The translations under genes were made by a program, and so were the position numbers. This document shows positions 43,748-52,187 of a stretch of DNA of 64,000 bases, piece by piece. The notes under the pieces were generated by a model. The model was not told the origin of the DNA. It ran no database searches and saw only the letters and a program-made list of their open reading frames with translations. Position 1 is the first letter of the stretch. The number at the start of each line of letters is the position of its first letter. This stretch comes from Lachnospiraceae bacterium (GTDB lineage Bacteria; Bacillota; Clostridia; Lachnospirales; Lachnospiraceae), in NCBI GenBank assembly GCA_910575565.1, contig CAJTFL010000004.1:327948-391947 (forward strand). Reading direction: 5' to 3'.

Positions 43748-44692
43748 TTACCGCTCCGCCCTCATGGGATTGTTCAGGAAATCCTCATAGGACAGCCGGA
43801 TCCCTTCCTCCAGCTCAGTCCGGTAGGTCCACCCTAAGCTGGCTGCCTTGGAAACATCCAAAAGCTTCCTGGGCGTGCCGTTGGGCTTCGTGGCATCCCA
43901 GCGGATCTCCCCGGAATACCCCACCACCTTCGCCACCAGCTCCGTCAGTTCCTTAATGGACAGCTCCTTGCCTGTGCCTGCGTTAACCGTTTCATTGCCG
44001 CTGTAATGGTTCATCAGGTACACGCAAAGGTTTGCCAAATCGTCCACATACAGAAATTCCCGCAAGGGCGACCCGTCACCCCAGCACGTCACAAAGGGCA
44101 GCTTCTGCTCCTTGGCCTCGTGGAAACGGCGGATCAGGGCAGGCAGCACATGGCTGTGGGTGGGATGGTAGTTGTCGTTAGGCCCGTACAGGTTCGTGGG
44201 CATCACGGAGATATAGTCCGTGCCGTACTGGCGGTTTAAAAATTCACAGTACTTAAGGCCGGAAATCTTTGCCAGGGCATAAGCCTCATTGGTCTTTTCC
44301 AACTCCGAGGTCAGCAGGCAGCTCTCCGGCATAGGCTGGGGAGCCATCCGCGGGTAAATGCAGGAAGAGCCTAAAAATTCCAGCTTCCTGCACCCATTCT
44401 GCCAGGCGGAGTGGATCACATTCATCTCCAGGGTCATATTAAACCACATAAAATCCGCCAAGGCCTGCTGGTTCGCCATAATCCCCCCCACCTTGGCCGC
44501 TGCCAGGAAAACATATTCCGGCTTCTCCTGGGCAAAGAAGCGCTCCACCGCCTCCTGGCGGCAAAGATCCAGCTCCTTGTGGGTCCGGGTGATGATGTTT
44601 TCATAGCCTTGGCGCTTAAGCTCCCGAACAATAGCGGAGCCCACCATTCCCCGGTGGCCCGCCACGTAAATCTTCGCGTTTTTCTCCATCAT
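43748..44692 (-). CDS. fcl: GDP-L-fucose synthase
   Basis: A 314-residue extended SDR with [47 protein letters not shown] and catalytic [39 protein letters not shown] is typical of GDP-4-keto-6-deoxymannose 3,5-epimerase/4-reductase (Fcl/WcaG). It performs the last step to GDP-L-fucose. ATG overlaps the gmd stop by four bases. Confidence 0.95.
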   Translation of the reverse strand: MMEKNAKIYVAGHRGMVGSAIVRELKRQGYENIITRTHKELDLCRQEAVERFFAQEKPEYVFLAAAKVGGIMANQQALADFMWFNMTLEMNVIHSAWQNGCRKLEFLGSSCIYPRMAPQPMPESCLLTSELEKTNEAYALAKISGLKYCEFLNRQYGTDYISVMPTNLYGPNDNYHPTHSHVLPALIRRFHEAKEQKLPFVTCWGDGSPLREFLYVDDLANLCVYLMNHYSGNETVNAGTGKELSIKELTELVAKVVGYSGEIRWDATKPNGTPRKLLDVSKAASLGWTYRTELEEGIRLSYEDFLNNPMRAER

Positions 44693-45771
44693 CCGGCCTC
44701 CCCCTGCCTCCCGGCCTTTTCTCTCCTTGCAAGGGCACGGTCATGCTCCGCCATGATCCGCACCAATTCCTCATAGCTGGTTTTCTGGGGATTCCATCCA
44801 AGCACCGTCTTAGCCTTCGTGGGATCTCCCCAAAGGTTATCCACATCCGTAGGACGGAACCACTCCGGGTTAACGCACACTAAAAGCTTCCCGGTAGACG
44901 CGTCGTACCCCTTCTCCTCCAGCCCGGAGCCTTCCCACCGGACAGCCATGCCGTTCGCCCTAAAGGCTTTCTCCGCAAAATCCCTGACCGTATGCTGCAT
45001 CCCGGTAGCAATCACAAAATCCTCCGGCTTATCCTGCTGCATCATCAGCCACATACATTCCACATAATCCTTGGCATAGCCCCAGTCCCTAAGGGAATCC
45101 AGGTTCCCAAGCTCCAAATGATCCTGCAGCCCCTCCGCGATGCGCCCGGCAGCCAGGGTAATCTTACGGGTAACGAAATTCTCGCCCCTGCGCTCCGACT
45201 CATGGTTAAATAAAATCCCGTTAACGGCAAACATCCCGTAAGCCTCACGGTACTCCTTGGTAATCCAAAACCCATACTGCTTTGCCACCGCGTAAGGGCT
45301 GTAGGGATGGAAGGGCGTAGTCTCCCGCTGGGGAACCTCCTCCACCTTGCCGTACAGCTCAGAGGTAGAGGCCTGGTAAACCTTGGTTTTCCTTGCCAGC
45401 CCAAGGATGCGCACCGCCTCCAGGATCCGCAGCACCCCGATGGCGTCCACATCCCCGGAGTACTCCGGAACGTCAAAAGAAACCTGCACATGGCTCTGGG
45501 CCGCCAGGTTATAGATCTCGTCAGGCTGCACAATATTGACAATGCGGATTAACGACGCGGAATCCGATAAATCGCCGTCATGGAGGGTAACGGCATTGCG
45601 GGCAAGGAGGTGATCAATCCTGGACGTGTTTGCCAGGGAAGCCCTTCGGGTAACGCCGTGTACCCGGTATCCTTTTTCCAAAAGGAACTCCGCCAAATAA
45701 GAACCGTCCTGGCCGGTGATCCCGGTGATCAGGGCGGTTTTAGGCGCGGTGTTTTGATTTATTCCGTTCAT
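44689..45771 (-). CDS. gmd: GDP-mannose 4,6-dehydratase
   Basis: A 360-residue extended [57 protein letters not shown] (catalytic Thr/Ser-Glu), [20 protein letters not shown] (Tyr-x3-Lys), and [17 protein letters not shown]. It makes GDP-4-keto-6-deoxy-D-mannose. GAGG eight bases upstream. First gene of the GDP-fucose operon; a repeat array lies in its 5' region. Its product could also feed the branched-sugar enzymes at 27.9-32.1 kb (inference). Confidence 0.95.
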   Translation of the reverse strand: MNGINQNTAPKTALITGITGQDGSYLAEFLLEKGYRVHGVTRRASLANTSRIDHLLARNAVTLHDGDLSDSASLIRIVNIVQPDEIYNLAAQSHVQVSFDVPEYSGDVDAIGVLRILEAVRILGLARKTKVYQASTSELYGKVEEVPQRETTPFHPYSPYAVAKQYGFWITKEYREAYGMFAVNGILFNHESERRGENFVTRKITLAAGRIAEGLQDHLELGNLDSLRDWGYAKDYVECMWLMMQQDKPEDFVIATGMQHTVRDFAEKAFRANGMAVRWEGSGLEEKGYDASTGKLLVCVNPEWFRPTDVDNLWGDPTKAKTVLGWNPQKTSYEELVRIMAEHDRALARREKAGRQGEAG

Positions 45772-45787
45772 GAATCATTCCTCAACT

Positions 45788-45945
45788 TTCCTTGTTTGCT
45801 TTTTGCTTAACTTGCTTGCTTTTTTGCTTAACTTGCTTGCTTTTTGCTTAACCTGTTTGCTTTTTATTTAACTTGTTTGCTTTTTGTTTAGCTTGTTTGC
45901 TTTTTTGCTTAACTTGTTTGCTTTTTGTTTAGCTTCCTTTATTTT
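45788..45945. repeat. 21-23-bp tandem repeats upstream of gmd
   Basis: About seven units of the type CTTGTTTGCTTTTTGCTTAA, with T-run length varying between five and six, occupy the leader immediately before gmd. On the minus strand this becomes an A-rich unit with TTAAGC. Slippage here would change the spacing between any upstream promoter and gmd. Confidence 0.85.
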
Positions 45946-46087
45946 GTTCATTTTACCGTCTGCTTCCAAGGATTTAAATCGCATATATTGAGGAATATTT
46001 GTACGATATTGGCTTTTTAATTTTCTGTTTATCCGTTCATTGCTTTTCCCATTTTTCAATCACGCATTTATGCTCTTTTGTTTTTTC

Positions 46088-46315
46088 TCATCGCTTATCC
46101 CACTTTTTGCGCTTAGCTGCAGCCGTAAGCTCCTGGCGAATTTCCGCATTTGGGATAAATGCCGTCCTCTCACGGATAATATACCGCGGCCTCCCCTTCG
46201 TCTCCAGATAAATCTTCCCGATATACTCCCCCAGCACCCCAACGCAAACCAGCTGGATGCCATTCAAAAACATAAGGATGCCGGCCATGCCGGCCCATGA
46301 GCCGCTAAAATCCTT
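46088..46315 (-). pseudogene. GtrB-like glycosyltransferase, C-terminal fragment
   Basis: The frame reads AGMAGILMFLNGIQLVCVGVLGEYIGKIYLETKGRPRYIIRERTAF and ends KRKKWDKR. This is the last membrane helix and tail of a GT2/DPM1-GtrB family protein (GIQL..GxxGEYIGKIYxExKxRPxYII). The N-terminal 250 residues are absent; homology stops a few bases from the 3' end of the cyclase-Nudix gene, so the accessory island probably entered here. Confidence 0.75.
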
Positions 46316-46324
46316 TTAGCCACC

Positions 46325-47767
46325 TCATCCATCCATTTCCCTTAACCGCTTAAACACGATCTTTAAGGTATGTTTAAAATCTTCCACCGCAGGTTCAGAA
46401 AACCCATCCACCTCATCCTCTTCTATCCATCGGATTTGGGAATGCTTATCGCTATGGAAACGCTCCACATCAACCTCCCCAACAATTTCCGCCAACGTAA
46501 TAATCCCTTTATCCCTTCCCTGTTCACTTTCTATTTCATATACCGCTAAAGGCACGGGCTGCAAATCTTTCCTCCCCCTATCAGACTGCACCTTAATCCG
46601 TATGCCAAAATCTTCCCTATACTCTTCCTCAATCTGATCAATTAAGGTTTTTTCTAATTTCCCCTTCGCACAGCCAAATTCCCAATATCCAGGAAATTTT
46701 GCCCTGCCGTCTGACCGCTTCATAATCAATATCTTTTTCCGGCTCTTATCATAACAAACCGCCGCACAATGCAGACGCAGCAAAAAATTAGGCTCTAATA
46801 AATGCCTTACATCATTCTGCGATTCTTCAATAACCTTATCCATTTTGTCAAATTTCTCTTCCAGTTTCTGATCCTTTAAAATCTTATTTAACGCAAAGGG
46901 TATATCCGAATACATCTCGCTTTTCAGCACAGGATCCGTTTTATTCACAAAATAATCCCTTACTAATTCATTATTTTCTTTCTCATCGTAATAAAAGCTG
47001 TCCTCAAAGGATATTCCTTCAACAAATTTCTGATCGTAATACCAGATAATCGGATATAATCGGTTTTTCCAAATCCCCTTTAACCGCTTATACGTAATAA
47101 TATGTATATTCTTCAAGTAATCCGTATTTTTTGATAAAATATATGCCAGTTCATAGCTGATTACAAGCCTTCTCTCCTGCGTATGCTCCTTAAGCCGAAA
47201 TCCTGCATCGATATCATTCCCCAAAAACTCAAAAATGCTGTATCCCTCCTGCAGCTTAAACCGCTTAATCAAATTATCATACTGCTCCAGCTTATTCACT
47301 TTTTCCCCGACAATCCCTATCCAGGCAGCAGCCTTCAAGGAAATAATATTCTGCATCTTCATCAAATCATGTTCCAAGTCAGACAATTCCAAATCGTCAA
47401 AAAAAGTCCCGGTCTTTAGCTGAAACACCACGTTGTTTAAAATCTCAAAAATATAGCTTGCATATACAAAAATATCCTGTTTTTCCCGGATCGGCACAAT
47501 AAAAATCACTTCATCCCCTAATATCTTCCATAGCTCCGCACTGGGCATTTTCTTCGCGACCATTTGCTGGATTTTGCTAAATAACGCAATAATTACCTGT
47601 GCCCATCCTGTAAAATTCAGCGTCTTATAGGAAGAGGAATTCACAATGTCAAAAGAGAAGAATACCTCAACACTCCGACGCTTAAGTAATTCTTCTCTTT
47701 CCTCATTAAGATTTAAAATTTGCTCGCCATATTCCTGCAGCTTTGCTTCGACTTTCCTATCTACCAT
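46325..47767 (-). CDS. Class III nucleotide cyclase-like domain fused to a Nudix-like domain
   Basis: A 480-residue protein. Residues ~32-245 show the class III cyclase pattern: FFSFDIVNSSSYK (metal Asp40), WKILGDEVIFI (Lys81, second metal Asp85), LKAAAWIGIVGEK, GNDIDAGFRLKEHTQERRLVIS (Asp187 for the usual Asn, Arg191) and YKRLKGIWKNRLYPIIWY. After a helical linker, ~331-465 resembles a Nudix fold (AAVCYDKSRKKILIMKRSDG, FPGYWEFGCAKGKLEK, EEEYREDFGIRI), but the Nudix box is imperfect (Glu for Arg in REUxEE). It overlaps the ImmA/IrrE gene by seven bases. A cyclic-nucleotide maker with its own hydrolase or sensor, as in Pycsar-like defence, is inference. Confidence 0.72.
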   Translation of the reverse strand: MVDRKVEAKLQEYGEQILNLNEEREELLKRRSVEVFFSFDIVNSSSYKTLNFTGWAQVIIALFSKIQQMVAKKMPSAELWKILGDEVIFIVPIREKQDIFVYASYIFEILNNVVFQLKTGTFFDDLELSDLEHDLMKMQNIISLKAAAWIGIVGEKVNKLEQYDNLIKRFKLQEGYSIFEFLGNDIDAGFRLKEHTQERRLVISYELAYILSKNTDYLKNIHIITYKRLKGIWKNRLYPIIWYYDQKFVEGISFEDSFYYDEKENNELVRDYFVNKTDPVLKSEMYSDIPFALNKILKDQKLEEKFDKMDKVIEESQNDVRHLLEPNFLLRLHCAAVCYDKSRKKILIMKRSDGRAKFPGYWEFGCAKGKLEKTLIDQIEEEYREDFGIRIKVQSDRGRKDLQPVPLAVYEIESEQGRDKGIITLAEIVGEVDVERFHSDKHSQIRWIEEDEVDGFSEPAVEDFKHTLKIVFKRLREMDG

Positions 47768-48279
47768 TTTAAATACCCCAAAAACTTTCCCCTATTGGAT
47801 GCCGCCTCCACCGATACATTAAAATACTCGGCTATTTTGGATGTATTTACCTTATTCCCAACCGTATATTCGTTCATCTTTTTTAAATATTCATCCCGGG
47901 GCATCAAAAATGCTGCCGCAAATTCATTCGCCTGGTATTCCTTCTCCGAGCTGACGCTGCCCGCTCTGTGGTACACTTTCTCCCCCTGGCGCTTCCACAG
48001 CTCCTTATTCGTCAAATATCCCATATGCAAAAATAAATGACCCAGCTCGTGGGCAACCGTAAACCTTCTCCGCTTTTCATCCTGAAACGGCGACACCAAT
48101 ATGCGAAAGGACTCCCCATCCTTCTCCACTGCCCCATCCAAATGGCTATAGTCCTCCTGTATGGATCCGCCCATCAAACGCACAAGCCCATCGATATCCT
48201 GAATGGGAACCTGGATATCAAAGGAATGCAAAATATCCTCTGTCAATGAATTAATCATATTCCTGGTTGCATCATTCAT
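47761..48279 (-). CDS. ImmA/IrrE family metallopeptidase
   Basis: A 172-residue zinc peptidase. The HExxH motif is FTVAHELGHLFLHMGY (~70-85), followed by EKEYQANEFAAAFLMPRDEYL (third ligand region, ~113-133) and a C-terminal IAEYFNVSVEAASNR helix-turn-helix-like segment. Relatives (ImmA of ICEBs1, IrrE/DdrO protease) cleave HTH repressors after DNA damage. No XRE repressor gene is adjacent. The coupled partner is the cyclase-Nudix protein. A LexA-type box lies 115 bp upstream of the start. Confidence 0.88.
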   Translation of the reverse strand: MNDATRNMINSLTEDILHSFDIQVPIQDIDGLVRLMGGSIQEDYSHLDGAVEKDGESFRILVSPFQDEKRRRFTVAHELGHLFLHMGYLTNKELWKRQGEKVYHRAGSVSSEKEYQANEFAAAFLMPRDEYLKKMNEYTVGNKVNTSKIAEYFNVSVEAASNRGKFLGYLKW

Positions 48280-48392
48280 TTTCCTTATCCTTTCTTGTTT
48301 TGTTTGGTATTGATTTATGCTGCATATCTGTTATTGTAGCTGAACAGTTTTAGGATTCGACTACAATTTTGCGTATTGGTTTTTGCAGGAAA

Positions 48393-48404
48393 GAACATAC
48401 GTTC
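48393..48404. promoter_or_regulatory. LexA/DinR-type SOS box
   Basis: GAACATACGTTC fits the Firmicutes SOS consensus GAAC-RNRY-GTTY in every core position; with flanks it is the dyad AGAAC-ATAC-GTTCT. It lies upstream of the ImmA/IrrE gene. On the minus strand a TACAAT -10-like hexamer occurs between box and start, but the -35 is unclear. Confidence 0.6.
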
Positions 48405-48649
48405 TATTTTAGGTAGTGTACCATATATTTACAGAAATTGCAAGCTTGCTGGCAGGATTTTCGCAAATTACCATATGCTCCTTCTTTCCTCACCATTCTT
48501 ATGCAGCTTTCTTCCTCAATGATAATCCTGCCAGCTTTAATTTTTCACTTTAACCCGATTTATTCTGTGCTATCTACCATTATAGAGAAAAGGATTGGAA
48601 ATGGCAAGATACTTGATCAATAAAAGCTTGCCAGGCAATGCCCGCATTT

Positions 48650-48846
48650 CTAATACGCAAACCGCCTATGCCACTCTTCCCTTTCTTGTTCCATCCGCCG
48701 TTCATCGCCTTCCATATCTGCCAGTTCCCTTTCGAGCCCTTCCAGTTCCTTCCTGGCTGCTTCCCCTAAACGGGCATCGGATGTTAACCTTTGCAAAAGT
48801 CCCAGCCTTTCCCGGACAATTTTACTGCGGGAGCCAGACCAGCTAT
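48650..48846 (-). pseudogene. C-terminal coiled-coil fragment of unknown gene
   Basis: A frame ending at TAG 48650-48652 reads ARLGEAARKELEGLEREL then ADMEGDERRMEQEREEWHRRFAY. The regular Glu/Arg/Leu pattern and reading frame look coding, but no start codon or ribosome site exists upstream, and it abuts the MITE at 48856. The parent protein is not recognised. Confidence 0.4.
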
Positions 48847-48855
48847 CCGGAGGGA

Positions 48856-48943
48856 GGGAGTGTCAGAATTTCTGTGTATTTTTTTCATGAATCCCATAAA
48901 TTGAACATTTTGCGGATACTTATAAGAAAATTTTGACACTCCC
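48856..48943. mobile_element. 88-bp MITE with IS256-like ends
   Basis: Terminal repeats GGGAGTGTCAGAATTT (48856-48871) and AAATTTTGACACTCCC (48928-48943) pair at 15 of 16 positions. GAGTGTCA-type ends with AATTTCTGTGTA just inside are like those of IS256-family elements. No transposase is inside. From 48944 to 49125 nothing is recognised. Confidence 0.6.
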
Positions 48944-49125
48944 GATTTTTGCGTTTTATCATACTATTTTTCTCATTTCTTCGTTAATATACAACGTACT
49001 CAATAAAATATAGCAGGAATTGCACATCTGTTATTTTTCCCCAACGCTTAGTCAAAATCAACACATTCTTACATAATATTTTGAAAATCCCCCTTGTTTT
49101 CTATAACCATACACATTTCATCCCA

Positions 49126-49455
49126 CTATATATTGGCATCACGGTTCTGCCTATCGTATAGAAAGTGCCTAACTTCCATAATTTTCTCCGGGCCTTCATC
49201 ATCTATCACGACATAATAAATCACAAAGTTCTTTATATGGATGCGATAATATGGATATCTCCTCTCTTTCAATGAATGGTACGGCTCAAAAGACTCTGCA
49301 TTTGGCAAACGCTCTAAGATAGCCGATTCAACTAAATCCAGAAGATTATTTGCAGCCTACGGATTTTTTAATGTTTCGGCAATATAAACCACTTTTTCTT
49401 CTAATTCCTCATAGAATAATGGCAAATACCGCAAAATATATTTTGTATCAGCCAT
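49126..49455 (-). pseudogene. RelE/ParE-family toxin with a nonsense codon
   Basis: From ATG 49455 the frame reads MADTKYILRYLPLFYEELEE through YIAETLKNP, then TAG at 49357-49359 (codon 33), then AANNLLDLVESAILERLPNAESF ... YYRIHIKNFVIYYVVID ... MEVRHFLYDRQN. Apart from that single stop, this is a full-length (~109-residue) ParE/RelE toxin with the basic C-terminal R-Q-N region. Translation may restart at the in-frame Met at 49308 and give an inactive tail. It overlaps the antitoxin by eight bases. Confidence 0.8.
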
Positions 49456-49705
49456 TTACTCTCCTTCTAAGTCCCTCAAAAACCTCATTATGCGTATAAC
49501 GCCTGCTGTCACTTTCTGCTGCCAGCTCCGCTTCATCCATGGCATTCTCTGCCCCATCTGTCAGTTTGGAATATTCTTCAAGGCTTAGTACCACCATAAC
49601 ACCATACCCATTTTTTGTTAAATACACTGGTTCGCCGGAATTTACAATTTTTTCTATATCAAGGAATTTATTTCTAAGATCGGAAACTGGCTTTATCTGT
49701 ATCAT
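49448..49705 (-). CDS. Phd/YefM-type antitoxin
   Basis: An 85-residue antitoxin: MIQIKPVSDLRNKFLDIEKIVN, EPVYLTKNGYGVMVVLSLEEYSKL, then an acidic C-terminal toxin-binding tail. AAGGAG seven bases before ATG 49705. It normally represses its own promoter and neutralises the overlapping RelE/ParE toxin, which here is disrupted, so the antitoxin is an orphan in effect. Confidence 0.85.
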   Translation of the reverse strand: MIQIKPVSDLRNKFLDIEKIVNSGEPVYLTKNGYGVMVVLSLEEYSKLTDGAENAMDEAELAAESDSRRYTHNEVFEGLRRRVNG

Positions 49706-49813
49706 GGCTTTTCTCCTTATCATAATTTTATCAATATTCTATCTCAATTCTCATTATAAACAAAACTTGTATGTTTTACAAGTAGCAAAACAATTATTTT
49801 AATCAGGATATTC

Positions 49814-50220
49814 CTAGTACTGCGTTGCGTAAATAACGGTGAATAGGCGTCTGATGCCTGCGTTAGATGTGAATCCCGATGTGTCTATCACTTCCTGACG
49901 CTCATTATACTTTTTTTCACTAACTAATCTAATGATTAATTCTTTACCCTCACATGCCTTTTCAATATAAAAAAGTTTTCTATTGCTATCTTCTGCAATC
50001 AAATGGCTGCCTTTTGTGTCTAAAGCCAATATTTCATTTTCTGTCCATACAATAAAATCTGGATTGAAAGTATCGGTTCCTTTTCCATCTAATAATGGGA
50101 TCTTTAAAAAACCATTGGCCGGATTCCGCATCCATAATACATTTCTGCTATCCAATTCACGTGCAAATTCAAGTTCAAAAATATTAAAATCGCTATATTG
50201 TGGATGATGGACAACCTTTT
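49814..50220 (-). pseudogene. Type III restriction enzyme (Res), C-terminal fragment
   Basis: The coding part reads YSDFNIFELEFARELDSRNVLW, then LDGKGTDTFNPDFIVWTENEILALDTKG. The PD...(D/E)xK nuclease core is NPDF and LDTKG. It is the endonuclease end of a Res-like DEAD-box restriction subunit (~900-1000 residues when whole). Homology begins near 50220, where the TnpV-bearing fragment joins; the helicase part is missing. Confidence 0.7.
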
Positions 50221-50303
50221 GGAGCAGGCAAAAGCGATACAGCAGTCTAAGCAGCGTGGGAAACGCTTTAGAAATAATCAAGAGGAAAGGCAGGAAAAAC
50301 ACT

Positions 50304-50846
50304 ATGGAAAACAGGATTTATGACGAAAAAAACGGTCTTTGGTATGCAAAGCAAGGCGAGCATTACCTCCCAGAGCTTGCATTACCTTCCGAAGAAGAAA
50401 AACCGATTGGAATTTGGGGGCAACGTCATTTGCAGTATCTAAAAGAGCATAAGCAGCTTGTATATCTCAATCTGCTGACAAACGGCAGATTGAATGAATA
50501 TTTGTCAAGCGTGGATGAACAGGCAGAGGATATGTTTTCTCGGCTGGTAAAGGAATATGCCGACAGGCAGGAAGTGACGGAGCAGTTAAAGGCAGAAAAT
50601 CAGATTTTATGGGTTCAAAAAATGAATAATATTCAGGCTTGCGTGAGAGAAGTTGTAGAGCGTGAGATAATTATTTATAGGAGGCGGGCGGCGCTTCTAT
50701 GGTATATGGGAGTGCCGCAGAAGCCTAAACAAAAGCAGTTTGGGGAATTGAAAAAGCCTATGCTTTCGTGTATAATTGATAAAAAAGTCAGAATGAGAGA
50801 TAGCTTGTCGGAGGAACGATATGAAATATACAAGTGCAACTTTTGA
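50304..50846 (+). CDS. tnpV: Transposon-encoded protein TnpV
   Basis: Residues 1-126 (MENRIYDEKNGLWYAKQGEHY, GIWGQRHLQYLKEH, YLSSVDEQAEDMFSRLVKEY, QILWVQKMNNI) match TnpV, a small conserved protein of Tn4451-like and related Firmicutes transposons with unknown role. The normal C-terminus is replaced by a ~54-residue read-through tail (from RRRAALLWYMG), so the gene is cut at its 3' end. The 80 bases before it look like the tail of another transposon gene (EQAKAIQQSKQRGKRFRNN). Confidence 0.75.
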   Translation: MENRIYDEKNGLWYAKQGEHYLPELALPSEEEKPIGIWGQRHLQYLKEHKQLVYLNLLTNGRLNEYLSSVDEQAEDMFSRLVKEYADRQEVTEQLKAENQILWVQKMNNIQACVREVVEREIIIYRRRAALLWYMGVPQKPKQKQFGELKKPMLSCIIDKKVRMRDSLSEERYEIYKCNF

Positions 50847-51285
50847 TATGGCAGATGATATACAAAATGTTTTACATACGGCTATTGAAACCATATATCC
50901 GAAATGTTATCCAAAGGAAGTAGTGGATTTCTTTTGCAGACATCATAGTAAAGAACACATTCTAAACGGAATAGCATCGGGAAATATGGGAGTGTTAGTG
51001 TACAATGATGTGGTTGTCGGAACAGGTTGTTTTGATGGCAATCATATTACAGGAGTATATGTGCTGCCCGCTTATCAAAATCAAGGCTGCGGCTCGTATA
51101 TTATGAATTGTTTGGAAAAGGAAATTTCCAAAACATATGATACGGTTATTTTGGACGCTTCGCTTTCGGCAGCGTGTTTATATGAGCATAGAGGCTATAA
51201 AACGGTGGGGCATGGGATATACGAATTGGAAAATGATGTGAAGTTGGTTTATGAAATCATGGAGAAAAAACTGAAAGATAATTGA
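50821..51285 (+). CDS. GNAT family N-acetyltransferase
   Basis: A 154-residue GNAT: acetyl-CoA loop ITGVYVLPAYQNQGCGSYIMNCLEKE (~78-103, Q-x-x-G-x-G/S), then YDTVILDASLSAACLYEHRGYKTV, the usual C-terminal beta-strand and FYxxxGF-like motif. GGAGG six bases before the ATG. It overlaps the read-through end of tnpV. The substrate is unknown; small-molecule or antibiotic acetylation are both possible. Confidence 0.85.
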   Translation: MKYTSATFDMADDIQNVLHTAIETIYPKCYPKEVVDFFCRHHSKEHILNGIASGNMGVLVYNDVVVGTGCFDGNHITGVYVLPAYQNQGCGSYIMNCLEKEISKTYDTVILDASLSAACLYEHRGYKTVGHGIYELENDVKLVYEIMEKKLKDN

Positions 51286-51311
51286 AAATGTGGATTGAGA
51301 GGACTTGAAAA

Positions 51312-51830
51312 ATGATATGCAGAATAAGAAAATGGGAACTATCAGATGCAAAAGATTTGCCGGCTTCGCTTTCAAATAAAAAAGTACAAGATAATCTTCG
51401 TGATGGTTTGCCCTATCCTTACACGGAGCAGGATGGAAAAGAGTTTATTTCTGCTATGCTTTCCGCAGATGAAAGCGAAACCTTTGCTTTTGCTATTACC
51501 GTAGATAATATGGTGATTGGCAGTATCGGCATTTTTCGACAGGGCAATATTCATAGACAAACCGCCGAGTTAGGATATTATATTGCCGAAGAATATTGGG
51601 GCAAAGGCATTATGACCGAAGCTGTTAAGCAAATTTGCGAATATGTTTTTGCTAAAAGCGATATTATCCGTATTTATGCAGAGCCCTTTGCTAATAATAT
51701 AGCGTCTTGCAGGGTGCTTGAAAAAGTAGGGTTTCAGTATGAGGGTACATTAAGAAGCAATGCTGTGAAGAATGGCAAGGTGATTGATATGGAAATGTAC
51801 TCTTTGTTAAAAGCGGAAATAAAGGAGTGA
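51312..51830 (+). CDS. RimJ/RimL-type GNAT acetyltransferase
   Basis: A 172-residue GNAT of the Acetyltransf_3 type: IRKWELSDAKDLPASLSN, LGYYIAEEYWGKGIMTEAVKQICEYVF (acetyl-CoA loop ~100-120), and EPFANNIASCRVLEKVGFQYEGTLRSNAVKNGKVIDMEMYSLL. AGAGG nine bases upstream. Such enzymes acetylate protein N-termini or small molecules. Its low G+C matches the other genes of this island. Confidence 0.87.
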   Translation: MICRIRKWELSDAKDLPASLSNKKVQDNLRDGLPYPYTEQDGKEFISAMLSADESETFAFAITVDNMVIGSIGIFRQGNIHRQTAELGYYIAEEYWGKGIMTEAVKQICEYVFAKSDIIRIYAEPFANNIASCRVLEKVGFQYEGTLRSNAVKNGKVIDMEMYSLLKAEIKE

Positions 51831-51835
51831 ATTTG

Positions 51836-52127
51836 GTGCTAAAAGAATATTATAGCTTTGTATATTTTTGCAAACATAAAGAACCATAAATTCCATATTA
51901 CTCCTCTGATTATTTTTGTGATAATTTGTTGCTTAATATATTTTGCAAGTTGGGTAAGCTATTATGTAGGCGTTGTGAATACAGGTGTTATATTGGGGTT
52001 GACAATTTCCCCGTGTTTGGCATTTATGTTTTTTGCTATTGATAGAAAAAATATGATAGCAGTTGTGCCAATTTCTATTTTTCTAATTTGTCATTTAATA
52101 TATGGTATCGCTAATTTTGTTGTTTGA
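51836..52127 (+). pseudogene. Small membrane protein gene with one-base insertion
   Basis: A GTG at 51836 with AAAGGAG eight bases upstream starts LKEYYSFVYF, then an extra T in the T-run (about 51864-51868) breaks the frame. The other frame continues ANIKNHKFHITPLIIFVIICCLIYFASW to 52127. Three hydrophobic helices are visible in the rest. If the T-run is truly five, the gene is broken, unless the TTG at 51858 is used. Function unknown. Confidence 0.5.
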
Positions 52128-52187
52128 TTTTTTGAGGTTATATAAGTATGATAAAGTTGAGTATTCATAGAAATATAGAGAGGCTAT

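Noticed and set aside
45868..46059. Lys/Asn-rich 63-residue minus-strand frame
   Set aside because: No ribosome site, and its C-terminal half is simply translation of the repeat array before gmd.
48595..48936. 113-residue plus-strand frame over the MITE
   Set aside because: It covers the antisense of a coiled-coil fragment and the MITE end; no domain and no ribosome site.
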